DNA from: an uncultured Dialister sp.
Lineage (GTDB): Bacteria; Bacillota; Negativicutes; Veillonellales; Dialisteraceae
Length of the DNA: 13,345 bases
Assembly: GCA_900314595.1 (NCBI GenBank)
Contig: OMVW01000043.1
Span: forward strand, 1 to 13,345
Reading direction: 5' to 3'
In this document: positions 1 through 6,702 of the stretch, in pieces
Position numbering within the stretch: position 1 is the stretch's first letter
Layout: the number at the start of each line of letters is the position of its first letter
Position numbers and translations under genes: made by a program
The notes under the pieces: model-generated
Told to the model about the DNA's origin: nothing
Database searches by the model: none
Seen by the model: the letters and a program-made list of their open reading frames with translations, nothing else

Positions 1-12
1 ACAATCGGTCAC

Positions 13-37
13 CACCCTCTCAGGTGTTGAGAGGGTG
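13..37. repeat. Perfect stem-loop of a REP-like intergenic repeat
   Basis: CACCCTCTCA at 13-22 pairs perfectly with TGAGAGGGTG at 28-37 around a 5-nt loop. The preceding 12 bases (acaatcggtcac) recur at 797-808, where a different but equally perfect stem follows. No gene starts or ends nearby, so this is read as a copy of a dispersed hairpin repeat rather than a terminator. The surrounding 1-1015 holds no convincing coding region. Confidence 0.7.
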
Positions 38-78
38 CCGGAGCGAAGCGAAGGCGGGTGAGTTCATCTATGACAGCC

Positions 79-127
79 GGCACATGTGAGACTGACTGAC
101 GAAACGATCCCATGCCGATTGTCTCTA
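79..127 (+). repeat. 49-bp direct repeat, copy 1
   Basis: Begins with GGCACATGTGAG and ends with GATTGTCTCTA. All 49 bases are identical to 450-498. Each copy is followed within about 20 bases by a palindromic GC-rich hairpin module (143-176 after this copy), so it looks like the leader part of a composite intergenic repeat. Confidence 0.85.
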
Positions 128-142
128 TCCAAACGTGAGAAG

Positions 143-176
143 GCTCCCCTCGAAAGGGGAGCTCCCGCGAAGCGGG
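143..176. repeat. Double-hairpin REP-like module
   Basis: Two adjacent perfect stems: GCTCCCCT (143-150) with AGGGGAGC (155-162) around CGAA, then CCCGC (164-168) with GCGGG (172-176) around GAA. The same two-hairpin style recurs elsewhere in the window, in either orientation and with different stem sequences (for example 679-691 and 9758-9777). It is typical of dispersed palindromic repeats in Firmicutes intergenic DNA. Confidence 0.75.
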
Positions 177-283
177 TCAGGGGACGAACCAGTCGGAAAG
201 CTTCCAGGCAGAAACGACGAAAAGCAAAAAGAATGACAATGATCAAAGGGTCATATTTCCCCCCTCAGCCGCCTCCGGCGCCA

Positions 284-384
284 GCTCCCCCAGGGGGAGC
301 CTGACCATCGGGCGGCCTTTGGCCGCCGGATTCCATTTCCGCCCTATCAGTCTGCTTCGCAGCCAGCTTCCCCGAAGGGGAAGC
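284..384. repeat. Cluster of three palindromic hairpins
   Basis: Three stems in 100 bases: GCTCCCC/GGGGAGC around 284-300; GGCGGCC (311-317) with GGCCGCC (321-327) around TTT; and GCTTCCCC (366-373) with GGGGAAGC (377-384) around GAA. None has a U-tract directly after it on either strand, so they look like repeat hairpins and not terminators. Short open frames crossing here are judged to be by-products of the repeats. Confidence 0.7.
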
Positions 385-449
385 CTTTCCGCGAAACTTT
401 TGAGGCAACTCCGATGAAAAAGGTACGGCACAGATTCCGATTCCTTCAA

Positions 450-498
450 GGCACATGTGAGACTGACTGACGAAACGATCCCATGCCGATTGTCTCTA
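450..498 (+). repeat. 49-bp direct repeat, copy 2
   Basis: Identical over 49 bases to 79-127. After position 498 the copies diverge (an extra C, then a degenerate hairpin at about 515-550 with GCGCCCCTC and a mismatched partner), so this copy carries a decayed version of the downstream hairpin. Confidence 0.85.
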
Positions 499-678
499 CT
501 CCAAAGCGAAAAGGCGCCCCTCGAGATGGGAGCTCCGGTGCAGCCGGTGAGGGGGAACTGCACTTCCTGTTCAAAGTGCATATAAAACGAATCAAAAACG
601 GACTGCCCTTCACATTATTACGTTACGCATGAAAATTTTTGTGTCATTTGTCATCCTTTCCATAGATCACCCCCTTCA

Positions 679-691
679 CCCGCTTCGCGGG
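679..691. repeat. CCCGC-TTC-GCGGG hairpin of a REP-like module
   Basis: CCCGC (679-683) pairs with GCGGG (687-691) around TTC. It is the reverse complement of the second hairpin of the 143-176 module, so this is an inverted copy. The following GAGCTTCCCCCGTTGGGAG keeps only a partial first stem. Nothing else was recognised in 560-680. Confidence 0.6.
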
Positions 692-796
692 AGCTTCCCC
701 CGTTGGGAGACGCAAAACACCTCTGGCAGTTCCGTCTCCGAAAAAACATCCTGCACTTCACGTTCAAGACTCATACGAAGAAAATGAAAAGACTGA

Positions 797-845
797 CAAT
801 CGGTCACCACCTTTCCTGGGATGGAAAGGTGGCTGCGGAGCAGCC
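797..845. repeat. Repeat module with two nested stem-loops
   Basis: ACAATCGGTCAC (797-808) repeats the start of the window. CCACCTTTCC (807-816) pairs with GGAAAGGTGG (823-832). GGCTGC (831-836) then pairs with GCAGCC (840-845) around GGA. The second stem is GTCTGC/GCAGAC in the related module at 2997-3057, a compensatory change that keeps the pairing. Confidence 0.7.
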
Positions 846-917
846 GGATAGGTTGTACCAGCGTCTAAATCGAAATGTGAGAGCCAAAGGCCGCCGGCAG
901 AGCCGGCTATATAAATT

Positions 918-985
918 GGTTTCCGCAGGAAACCATATCCTTCCCGAGATCCCCGACAACCCCGACAGTCCCGATATCCCCGAAA
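918..985. repeat. Hairpin followed by a five-unit 9-bp tandem array
   Basis: GGTTTCC (918-924) pairs with GGAAACC (928-934). From 941 to 985 five consecutive 9-mers follow the pattern N-Y-CCCGA-N-A (TTCCCGAGA, TCCCCGACA, ACCCCGACA, GTCCCGATA, TCCCCGAAA). About 23 bases of the hairpin flank recur inverted at 13224-13246. An open frame through the array would encode a PD/IPD-rich peptide, but there is no supporting start context. Confidence 0.7.
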
Positions 986-1015
986 CAAAAGTATCTACAC
1001 CTGAAGAAATCCAAT

Positions 1016-1049
1016 ATAAAAGGGCGCCTATATAATTCCAAAGGCGCCC
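1016..1049 (-). terminator. Rho-independent terminator of the spermidine-synthase-like gene
   Basis: On the minus strand GGGCGCC (1049-1043) pairs with GGCGCCC (1028-1022) around a 14-nt loop and is followed at once by TTTTAT. It begins about 30 bases after the stop codon of the minus-strand gene ending at 1081. Between stem and stop lies a heptamer array (CGAAATC twice, 1057-1070). Confidence 0.75.
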
Positions 1050-1080
1050 ACCTTCCCGAAATCCGAAATCCGTCTTTGCC

Positions 1081-2691
1081 TCACAGCACTGCATCCAGCA
1101 GTCCCCTTACACCTCCAATGCGGTACGCCTCTTTGTACGGCCCTATTTCTTCCCTCATCATGGCATCCAGTGCCTGCATGCCCATGAATTCTACCGGCGC
1201 CTTATCGTCGGTGAAGATGTGGTCTCCCTGTGTATGGGGAGCGGCCGCCAGGCGGACTTCGCCCATGAGGGTGCGGAGGTCATGGTCTTTGAGAGAAAGA
1301 CGGTTCTTTTCGAAGGAATCGGCCAGAGAGGAATCATTCCAGGCGTAGACTTCCCTGTTCGTCTGGTTCGGCACGTCTGCCGTATAGACGTGGGAAAAGG
1401 CGGTGCCCATGGAATTTAAGAGGTATTCGTTGATCTCTCCCTCTCCGTTCGTCTTGAGGTTCATATTCACCACCATCACGCCCGAGGGATTCAGATGGTC
1501 CCTGACGAGGCCGAAAAATTCCCGGCTGCTCATCTGGAAGGGAATGGTTATATCCTGGTACGCATCCACAAGGATTACGTCGTATTTCTCACCAGTCCCT
1601 GCGAGGAAAGCCCGCCCGTCGTAGGTGGTCACGGGAATATCGGAAGGAAGGTCGAAATATTTGTGGGAAAGCCCGGTGATGGCTTCGTCTATTTCCACCC
1701 CTTCGATCGCTGCATTGGGGAAATATTTCCTGCACTGGGAGGCAAAAGTACCGGTCCCCATGCCGAGGATGAGGATTTTCGGATTTTCCTTTTCAGAAAT
1801 ACCGGCCAGCACGGGACCTGCCAGGGCATAATCATAGTACATGCCCGTCAGTTCCTCCCCTTTCATGCGGATGGACTGGACGCCGAAGAGGACGTTCGTG
1901 GAAAGGATGGTACTCCTGGGCGTATCCCGCACCTGGAGGTAATTGTACATGGACTCTCCCTCATAAGTGAGTCCCTCCTGCCAGAAAGCGAAGTGGCTGG
2001 AAGAACCAAAGACGGAAGCTATGAGGAAAACCAGGACTCCCAGTGCCAGAGGTCCCTTATTTCCACCGCTGGAAATAAAGTAAATGAGGCCGATCACCAG
2101 AAGGACACCTGAGAAAATGATGAAAGTCACTGCCGTCCCGACTGCTGGAATGGTCACGAAAGTCGGAAGGAAAGTCCCGATAATGGACCCGATGGTATTG
2201 CAGGCACCCAGCATTCCTACGATGGAACCCGTGGAATCGAGGGAATTCACCGCATATTTCACAAGAGAGGGAGTGACGGTGCCCAGAAGGAAGAGAGGAA
2301 ATACGAAAAGCACGAGGCACGTGAGGAAAGACGCCCAGATGAGGAGATGAATATCGATGGCTACGATGAGCATTCCTGCGATGGCCATGATGATATACTT
2401 TCCCACCAGCGGAATGAGGGCAATCCAGACCGCTGCGATGATGAGCCGCCGGTACAGTTTTGCCGGGTCCGGGTCTTTGTCAGCCAGTTTTCCACCCCAC
2501 ACATTTCCCAGAGCCATGGCAATCATAATGGTCCCGATGATCATGGTCCACACGATCTGGGACGAAGAAAAATAAGGAGCCATGAGCCGCGAAGCCCCCA
2601 GCTCCACAGCCATCACCGCCATACCGGCAAAAAACTCCGTAGCATACAGAAAATATCGATTCCGCAATATCGGCGCCCCGCCTGTTCCCAT
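1081..2691 (-). CDS. Membrane protein fused to a spermidine-synthase-like domain
   Basis: Numbered from an upstream ATG at 2697 (538 residues). Residues about 12-235 are very hydrophobic, with roughly seven membrane segments. The C-terminal half is a class I SAM/aminopropyltransferase fold: ESMYNYLQV near 248, the nucleotide-binding motif ILGMGTG near 310-316, the acidic VEIDE near 334-338, YDGRAFL near 359 and YDVILVDAY near 372-380. This matches the 'fused MFS/spermidine synthase' family; the true substrate is not known from sequence. Genuine SpeE enzymes usually carry a D-S-T/S-D/E-P type catalytic loop where this protein has DAYQD, so polyamine synthesis is not assured. I prefer the third-codon ATG at 2691, because GGAGG lies 8 nt before it but only 2 nt before the ATG at 2697. 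The gene is monocistronic, with its own promoter and terminator. Confidence 0.85.
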   Translation of the reverse strand: MGTGGAPILRNRYFLYATEFFAGMAVMAVELGASRLMAPYFSSSQIVWTMIIGTIMIAMALGNVWGGKLADKDPDPAKLYRRLIIAAVWIALIPLVGKYIIMAIAGMLIVAIDIHLLIWASFLTCLVLFVFPLFLLGTVTPSLVKYAVNSLDSTGSIVGMLGACNTIGSIIGTFLPTFVTIPAVGTAVTFIIFSGVLLVIGLIYFISSGGNKGPLALGVLVFLIASVFGSSSHFAFWQEGLTYEGESMYNYLQVRDTPRSTILSTNVLFGVQSIRMKGEELTGMYYDYALAGPVLAGISEKENPKILILGMGTGTFASQCRKYFPNAAIEGVEIDEAITGLSHKYFDLPSDIPVTTYDGRAFLAGTGEKYDVILVDAYQDITIPFQMSSREFFGLVRDHLNPSGVMVVNMNLKTNGEGEINEYLLNSMGTAFSHVYTADVPNQTNREVYAWNDSSLADSFEKNRLSLKDHDLRTLMGEVRLAAAPHTQGDHIFTDDKAPVEFMGMQALDAMMREEIGPYKEAYRIGGVRGLLDAVL

Positions 2692-2724
2692 AGTCATTAC
2701 CTCCCGTCGCTTTTCTTTTCCTAC

Positions 2725-2753
2725 ATTATAACGACGAAATTCGAAGCTGTCTA
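2725..2753 (-). promoter_or_regulatory. Sigma-70 type promoter
   Basis: Minus strand TAGACA (2753-2748), a 17-nt spacer, then TATAAT (2730-2725): 5/6 and 6/6 consensus matches at ideal spacing. The start site would be near 2718, giving a leader of about 25-30 nt that contains the GGGAGGT ribosome site of the downstream gene. Confidence 0.8.
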
Positions 2754-2782
2754 ATGGGGACTGCTTACATAGAAATTACCGA

Positions 2783-2922
2783 TTCCGAGAGAGGGTCCCA
2801 TTGAAGTTGCCAGCTGCCAGAGTTCGCAGCAGGCCTGACTGTATTTCATGTATGCCGGTGCAGCTTAAAATCAATCATCCCATCGTGATTGTCGTGACTA
2901 TCGTGGCTGCCCGGCAGGTGGC
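2783..2922 (+). repeat. 140-bp direct repeat, copy 1
   Basis: Aligns without gaps to 3097-3236 (offset 314) with about 13 mismatches, near 91% identity. It starts TTCCGAGAGAGGGTCCCAT and ends CAGGTGG. A hairpin GGCCGCC...GGGCGGCC follows at about 2920-2945. It is part of the repeat-built, gene-free stretch 2754-3614. Confidence 0.85.
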
Positions 2923-2996
2923 CGCCAAATTCATAGGGCGGCCCTTTTAAAATTTCCGCACTGCACAGCATAAGCTCAAATGAGGAAATCCATTAG

Positions 2997-3120
2997 CATG
3001 CTGCAGGGCACCTGTCCTGGATGGGAAGGTGTCTGCGGAGCAGACGGATAGGTGATATCGGTACAAGTCGGTAATGTCTCGCATGGAAGCTGCCAGTTCC
3101 GAGAGAGGGTCCCATGGAAG
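2997..3120 (+). repeat. Repeat module A, left copy (inverted partner at 11181-11304)
   Basis: 124 bp matching the reverse complement of 11181-11304 without gaps and with about 9 mismatches (near 93%). The first 61 bases (2997-3057) are identical. It contains an imperfect stem CACCTGTCC/GGGAAGGTG and the hairpin GTCTGC (3031-3036) / GCAGAC (3040-3045). It overlaps the start of the 140-bp direct repeat. Confidence 0.9.
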
Positions 3121-3236
3121 ATGCCAGTTACCAGAGTTCGCAGCAGGCCTGACTGTATTTCATGTATGCCTGTGCGGCTTAAAATCAATCATTGCATCGT
3201 GATTGTCGTGACTGGCGTGGTTGCCGGACAGGTGGC
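3097..3236 (+). repeat. 140-bp direct repeat, copy 2
   Basis: Partner of 2783-2922. Its first 24 bases are also the end of repeat module A, so the direct repeat and module A are joined pieces of one larger composite element. Where the first copy runs into GGCCGCC, this copy runs into GGCTGCGGAGCAG, the second-hairpin sequence of module A. Confidence 0.85.
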
Positions 3237-3312
3237 TGCGGAGCAGATGGACAGTTGATAGCGGTACAAGGCGAAAATATGACAAAACCGGGACGAAAGG
3301 CCCCGCCTTCGG

Positions 3313-3335
3313 CAATCCTCCTGCAAGGAGGATTG
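3313..3335. repeat. Perfect 10-bp stem-loop
   Basis: CAATCCTCCT (3313-3322) pairs with AGGAGGATTG (3326-3335) around GCA. No U-tract follows on either strand and no gene is adjacent, so it is grouped with the palindromic repeats rather than called a terminator. I see no gene in 3237-3485. Confidence 0.6.
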
Positions 3336-3485
3336 ACCCTTCAGACTGCCAGAAGCCGCAGGGGCTTTCCCACTTTCGAAACTTTAAAATTTTTTCACTT
3401 TCGAAAGTCATGATTGCCTCACAAACCAATTTTTATAGTGGGGCGCGCACGGGCTATTGCCTGCACTTGTGCTGAAGGGTTTCAG

Positions 3486-3586
3486 ACAGGCGGTGTCTCT
3501 ACACTTACGTCTTGCACCTGTATTCCCGGCCTCACGTGAATGTGTACCTCCGCACGAGGGAAAGCGTGTATTCCCGGCCCCGCGCG
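3486..3586 (+). repeat. Repeat module B, left copy (inverted partner at 11044-11144)
   Basis: 101 bp aligning without gaps to the reverse complement of 11044-11144, at roughly 75-80% identity. Conserved blocks such as TGTATTCCCGGCCTCACG and TGTACCTCCGCACGA alternate with freely varying blocks. TGTATTCCCGGCC occurs twice inside each copy. A short open frame is shared by both copies but is not called as a gene. Confidence 0.8.
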
Positions 3587-3611
3587 AAGAGTTTTCAGAA
3601 AATTTTCAAAA

Positions 3612-3648
3612 TAAAATCACCCTTCCCATTCAGAAAGGGTGATTTTTT
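3612..3648. terminator. Bidirectional Rho-independent terminator after hsdR
   Basis: AATCACCCTT (3615-3624) pairs with AAGGGTGATT (3635-3644) around a 10-nt loop. On the minus strand the stem follows the hsdR stop codon almost directly and is followed by TTTTATTTT. On the plus strand it is followed by a run of seven T. It should end the hsd operon and also stop transcription entering from the left. Confidence 0.88.
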
Positions 3649-6600
3649 TACAGTCCCAGGTATTTATCGAAGAAGTTTTTGAGTTTATCGATGACCCGTT
3701 CTTTCTTTTCTTCTCTCTTTTTTCCGCCGGAGCCGAAGCGGGACATGCGGGGGAGGATTTTGACGATATCCGTGCCCAGGGTATTCAGTTCTCCGTCTGC
3801 AAAGGCGTTGTCCACGAATTTCCTGGTTTCTTCGTCTTTGAGGTTTTCGGACCGGATGATGTCTCCCAGTTCTTTTTCTTTTTCTTCTTTCACATAGATA
3901 TGGAAATCGGAGGTGACGTCCAGGTCTACATCTTTGTTTACGTCCACCCGGGCGATGAATCCTTCGATGAGTTCTTTCTTGCTCCTGAGTTCTACGCTGG
4001 AATCGATGGAGCGGCGGATATTGGCAAGGAGTTCTTTATCCCTGCAGTGGCCTTTGTGGTATTTCGCTACCAGACGGATGATATAGTCGATATTGACTTC
4101 CACCTGCCGTATCAGTTCCATTTCAAAGACTACATCGTCATTGATATTTTCTTTTTCTTTCTGCCTTGGCTTCCATTTTTCGTGGAGCACGATGTACATG
4201 CTCTGGTAGTCCTGCATTTCCCTCTGTTTCAGCGGGTCCACTCCTTCGAACTGGTCGAAGGCGGAGAGGATATTCCGGAGGCGGAGGATCTGGCCCAGAA
4301 GCATGATGAAATCTTTCTGCGCTGCTTCGCTCGCGATTTCTTCTCCCGGCGGGTACTTGGCGCGGAGCTCCATGATGAGTTCCTTGTACCCTCTGTGCCA
4401 TACTCCGTTTTCGTCTTTATATCCTTCGAAATAAGATTTGAAATCTTTGAGCACTACGATGCCCCGGGCGTCTTTATCTCCAAAGAGGGCGATCGCATCG
4501 TCTGTTTCTTTCTCCAGATTCCGGAAGCACACGATATTTCCATAAGTCTTCACGGAATTCAGGATCCGGTTCGTCCGGGAGAAGGCCTGGATCAGTCCGT
4601 GCATTTTGAGATTTTTGTCTACCCAGAGGGTATTGAGGGTGGTCGCATCGAAACCGGTGAGGAACATATTCACTACGAGGAGGATATCGATCTGCCGGTT
4701 CTTCATCCTTTGGGAAATATCTTTATAGTAGTTGTCAAATCCATCAGAGTCGGTGGAGAAATTCGTATGAAATACTTCGTTATAGTCGCTGATGGCCGAA
4801 TCCAGGAAATCCCGGGACGTCTGGTCCAGTCTCGAAGTATCCATCTCTTCATCCGGCACCACCTCTCCCGGCTCCGCCTCATTGGGGGCATAACTGAAAA
4901 TGGTGGCGATGGTGAGGTCTTTCCGCCTTTCCGGCAGCTGTTTCCTGAATTCCACATAGTATTTCTTCACCATGGGAATGGATTCGGCGCAGAAAATGGA
5001 ATTGAAGCCGTTCACCCGCTGGCCTTTGAGGTCGTAGAAATTATTTCTCTTCGTTTTCTGGTTGAAATGGTCCAGCACGTAGGAAACGACTTCCCGCACC
5101 CGTTCCGGCGCCTGCAGCGCTTTCTGCTGGTCGATGGCTTCCACCTGCTTGTCCTTCATATCCTTCTTTGCATGGATAGTATTGATGTAATCGATGCGGA
5201 AAGGCAGGACATTTTTATCCCGGATCGCATCTACGATGATATAGGTGTGGAGACGGTCCCCGAAGACCTGCTCGGTAGTCGCAAACCGGGGATTGCCGTG
5301 GAGAAGGGCATTGGCCGAGAAAATAGGCGTCCCTGTGAAGCCGAAGATGTGGTATTTTTTGAAATGCTTCACAATGGCTGCATGCATATCGCCGAACTGG
5401 CTTCTGTGACATTCGTCGAAAATCATGACCACATGTTTCTTATAAATCTCATGGTCCGGATTCTTCTTGATGAAAGTATCCAGTTTCTGGATGGTGGTGA
5501 TGATGATTTTCGCCTGCGGGTCGGAGAGCTGCTTCGTGAGGATTCTTGTATTTCTATTTCCATTGGCCGCTCCCTTCTGGAAACGGTCGTATTCTTTAAT
5601 CGTCTGGTAGTCCAGGTCCTTCCTGTCCACTACGAAAAGGACTTTATCGATATAGGGAAGCTTCGTGGCCAGCTGGGCAGTCTTGAAGGACGTGAGGGTC
5701 TTGCCGGAGCCCGTGGTGTGCCAGATGTAGCCGCCGCCTGCAGTAGTTCCGTATTTCTTGTAATTGTTGGAAACTTCGATGCGGTTCAGGATCGCCTCCG
5801 TCGCTGCAATCTGGTAGGGACGCATGATCATGAGGATATTTTCTGCCGTGAAGATGCAGTACCGTGTGAGCAGGGAAAGGAGGGTGGACCTGGCGAAGAA
5901 AGTCTTCGTGAAATCCACCAGGTCGAAAATATTGTGATTCTTCACGTCTGCCCAGTGGCTGGTGAATTCGAAGGAATTGCTCGTCTTCCGGCTGTGCTTC
6001 CTGCCGTTTTCCGTCTGCTCCTTCACTGCGCTGTCTCTCGTGGTATTGGAGTAATACTTCGTCTCCGTGCCATTGGAAATGATGAAGAGCTGCACATACT
6101 CATAGAGCCCCGAAGAAGCCCAGAAGGAATCCCGCTGGTACCGGCGGATCTGGTTGAAAGCCTCCCGGATATTCACGCCCCGACGCTTCAGCTCCACATG
6201 GACGAGAGGCAGACCGTTCACAAGGATTGTCACATCATAGCGGACCTCGTGTTTCCCGCCCTTCTCCTCATACTGATTGATCACCTGGAGGGAATTATTG
6301 TGGATATGCTCCTTATCGATGAGGTAAATATTCTTCGTAGACCCGTCATCCCGGTGAAGGAGCTGGATATAATCCTGCTGAATCTTCCTCGTCTTCTCCA
6401 GGATTCCTTCATTTTTGGCGGAAATACAGGTCCTGAAGAAATCATCCCACTCCCTGTCGGAAAAAGTAATGCCGTTCAGCGCCGAAAGCTTCTGACGCAG
6501 ATTGGAAATAAGGTCCTCCTCTGTGTGGATGGGAAGGTACTCATAGCCCTGCTGCACCAGCTGGGCGATAAAAGACTTCTCCAGCTCCGCCTCCGACTGG

Positions 6601-6689
6601 TAATGATCGGAATGGTAGCCGCCCTTCTCCGGCACATACTCCGCCAGCACCGTCTGCCGGCCGCCCTCCATCACCATATCATATGCCAT
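3648..6689 (-). CDS. hsdR: Type I restriction enzyme, R (motor/nuclease) subunit
   Basis: 1013 residues, near the size of EcoR124I HsdR (about 1040). HsdR joins M2S to give the complex that translocates unmodified DNA by ATP hydrolysis and cuts it at a distance. Visible parts: a PD-ExK nuclease core with D152 and E166-x-K168 (YDVTILVNGLPL, then VELK); Walker A TTGSGKT at 325-331; DECH box at 425-428; TGTP at 452-455; MFLTGFDA near 675-682; helicase motif VI QAFSRTNR at 701-708; then a long charged C-terminal region. All catalytic motifs are intact. The ATG at 6689 has AGGAGGTG six to seven bases upstream and starts 13 nt after the hsdS stop, so it is the last gene of the hsdMSR operon. An overlapping plus-strand frame of similar length is a codon-use shadow. 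Confidence 0.97.
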   Translation of the reverse strand: MAYDMVMEGGRQTVLAEYVPEKGGYHSDHYQSEAELEKSFIAQLVQQGYEYLPIHTEEDLISNLRQKLSALNGITFSDREWDDFFRTCISAKNEGILEKTRKIQQDYIQLLHRDDGSTKNIYLIDKEHIHNNSLQVINQYEEKGGKHEVRYDVTILVNGLPLVHVELKRRGVNIREAFNQIRRYQRDSFWASSGLYEYVQLFIISNGTETKYYSNTTRDSAVKEQTENGRKHSRKTSNSFEFTSHWADVKNHNIFDLVDFTKTFFARSTLLSLLTRYCIFTAENILMIMRPYQIAATEAILNRIEVSNNYKKYGTTAGGGYIWHTTGSGKTLTSFKTAQLATKLPYIDKVLFVVDRKDLDYQTIKEYDRFQKGAANGNRNTRILTKQLSDPQAKIIITTIQKLDTFIKKNPDHEIYKKHVVMIFDECHRSQFGDMHAAIVKHFKKYHIFGFTGTPIFSANALLHGNPRFATTEQVFGDRLHTYIIVDAIRDKNVLPFRIDYINTIHAKKDMKDKQVEAIDQQKALQAPERVREVVSYVLDHFNQKTKRNNFYDLKGQRVNGFNSIFCAESIPMVKKYYVEFRKQLPERRKDLTIATIFSYAPNEAEPGEVVPDEEMDTSRLDQTSRDFLDSAISDYNEVFHTNFSTDSDGFDNYYKDISQRMKNRQIDILLVVNMFLTGFDATTLNTLWVDKNLKMHGLIQAFSRTNRILNSVKTYGNIVCFRNLEKETDDAIALFGDKDARGIVVLKDFKSYFEGYKDENGVWHRGYKELIMELRAKYPPGEEIASEAAQKDFIMLLGQILRLRNILSAFDQFEGVDPLKQREMQDYQSMYIVLHEKWKPRQKEKENINDDVVFEMELIRQVEVNIDYIIRLVAKYHKGHCRDKELLANIRRSIDSSVELRSKKELIEGFIARVDVNKDVDLDVTSDFHIYVKEEKEKELGDIIRSENLKDEETRKFVDNAFADGELNTLGTDIVKILPRMSRFGSGGKKREEKKERVIDKLKNFFDKYLGL

Positions 6690-6702
6690 GGTACACCTCC
6701 TC

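Noticed and set aside
804..1094. Small frames through the 9-mer array (such as the PD/IPD-rich peptide)
   Set aside because: The low-complexity peptide arises from the DNA tandem repeat; there is no ribosome site or promoter, and frames exist on both strands.
3457..3642. Short open frames shared by both copies of module B (3457-3642 plus strand, 10922-11173 minus strand)
   Set aside because: The shared peptide (for example PVFPAS and VPPHE blocks) follows from repeat identity. Both frames need TTG starts without ribosome sites, and several variable blocks change residues freely. A coding role cannot be fully excluded.
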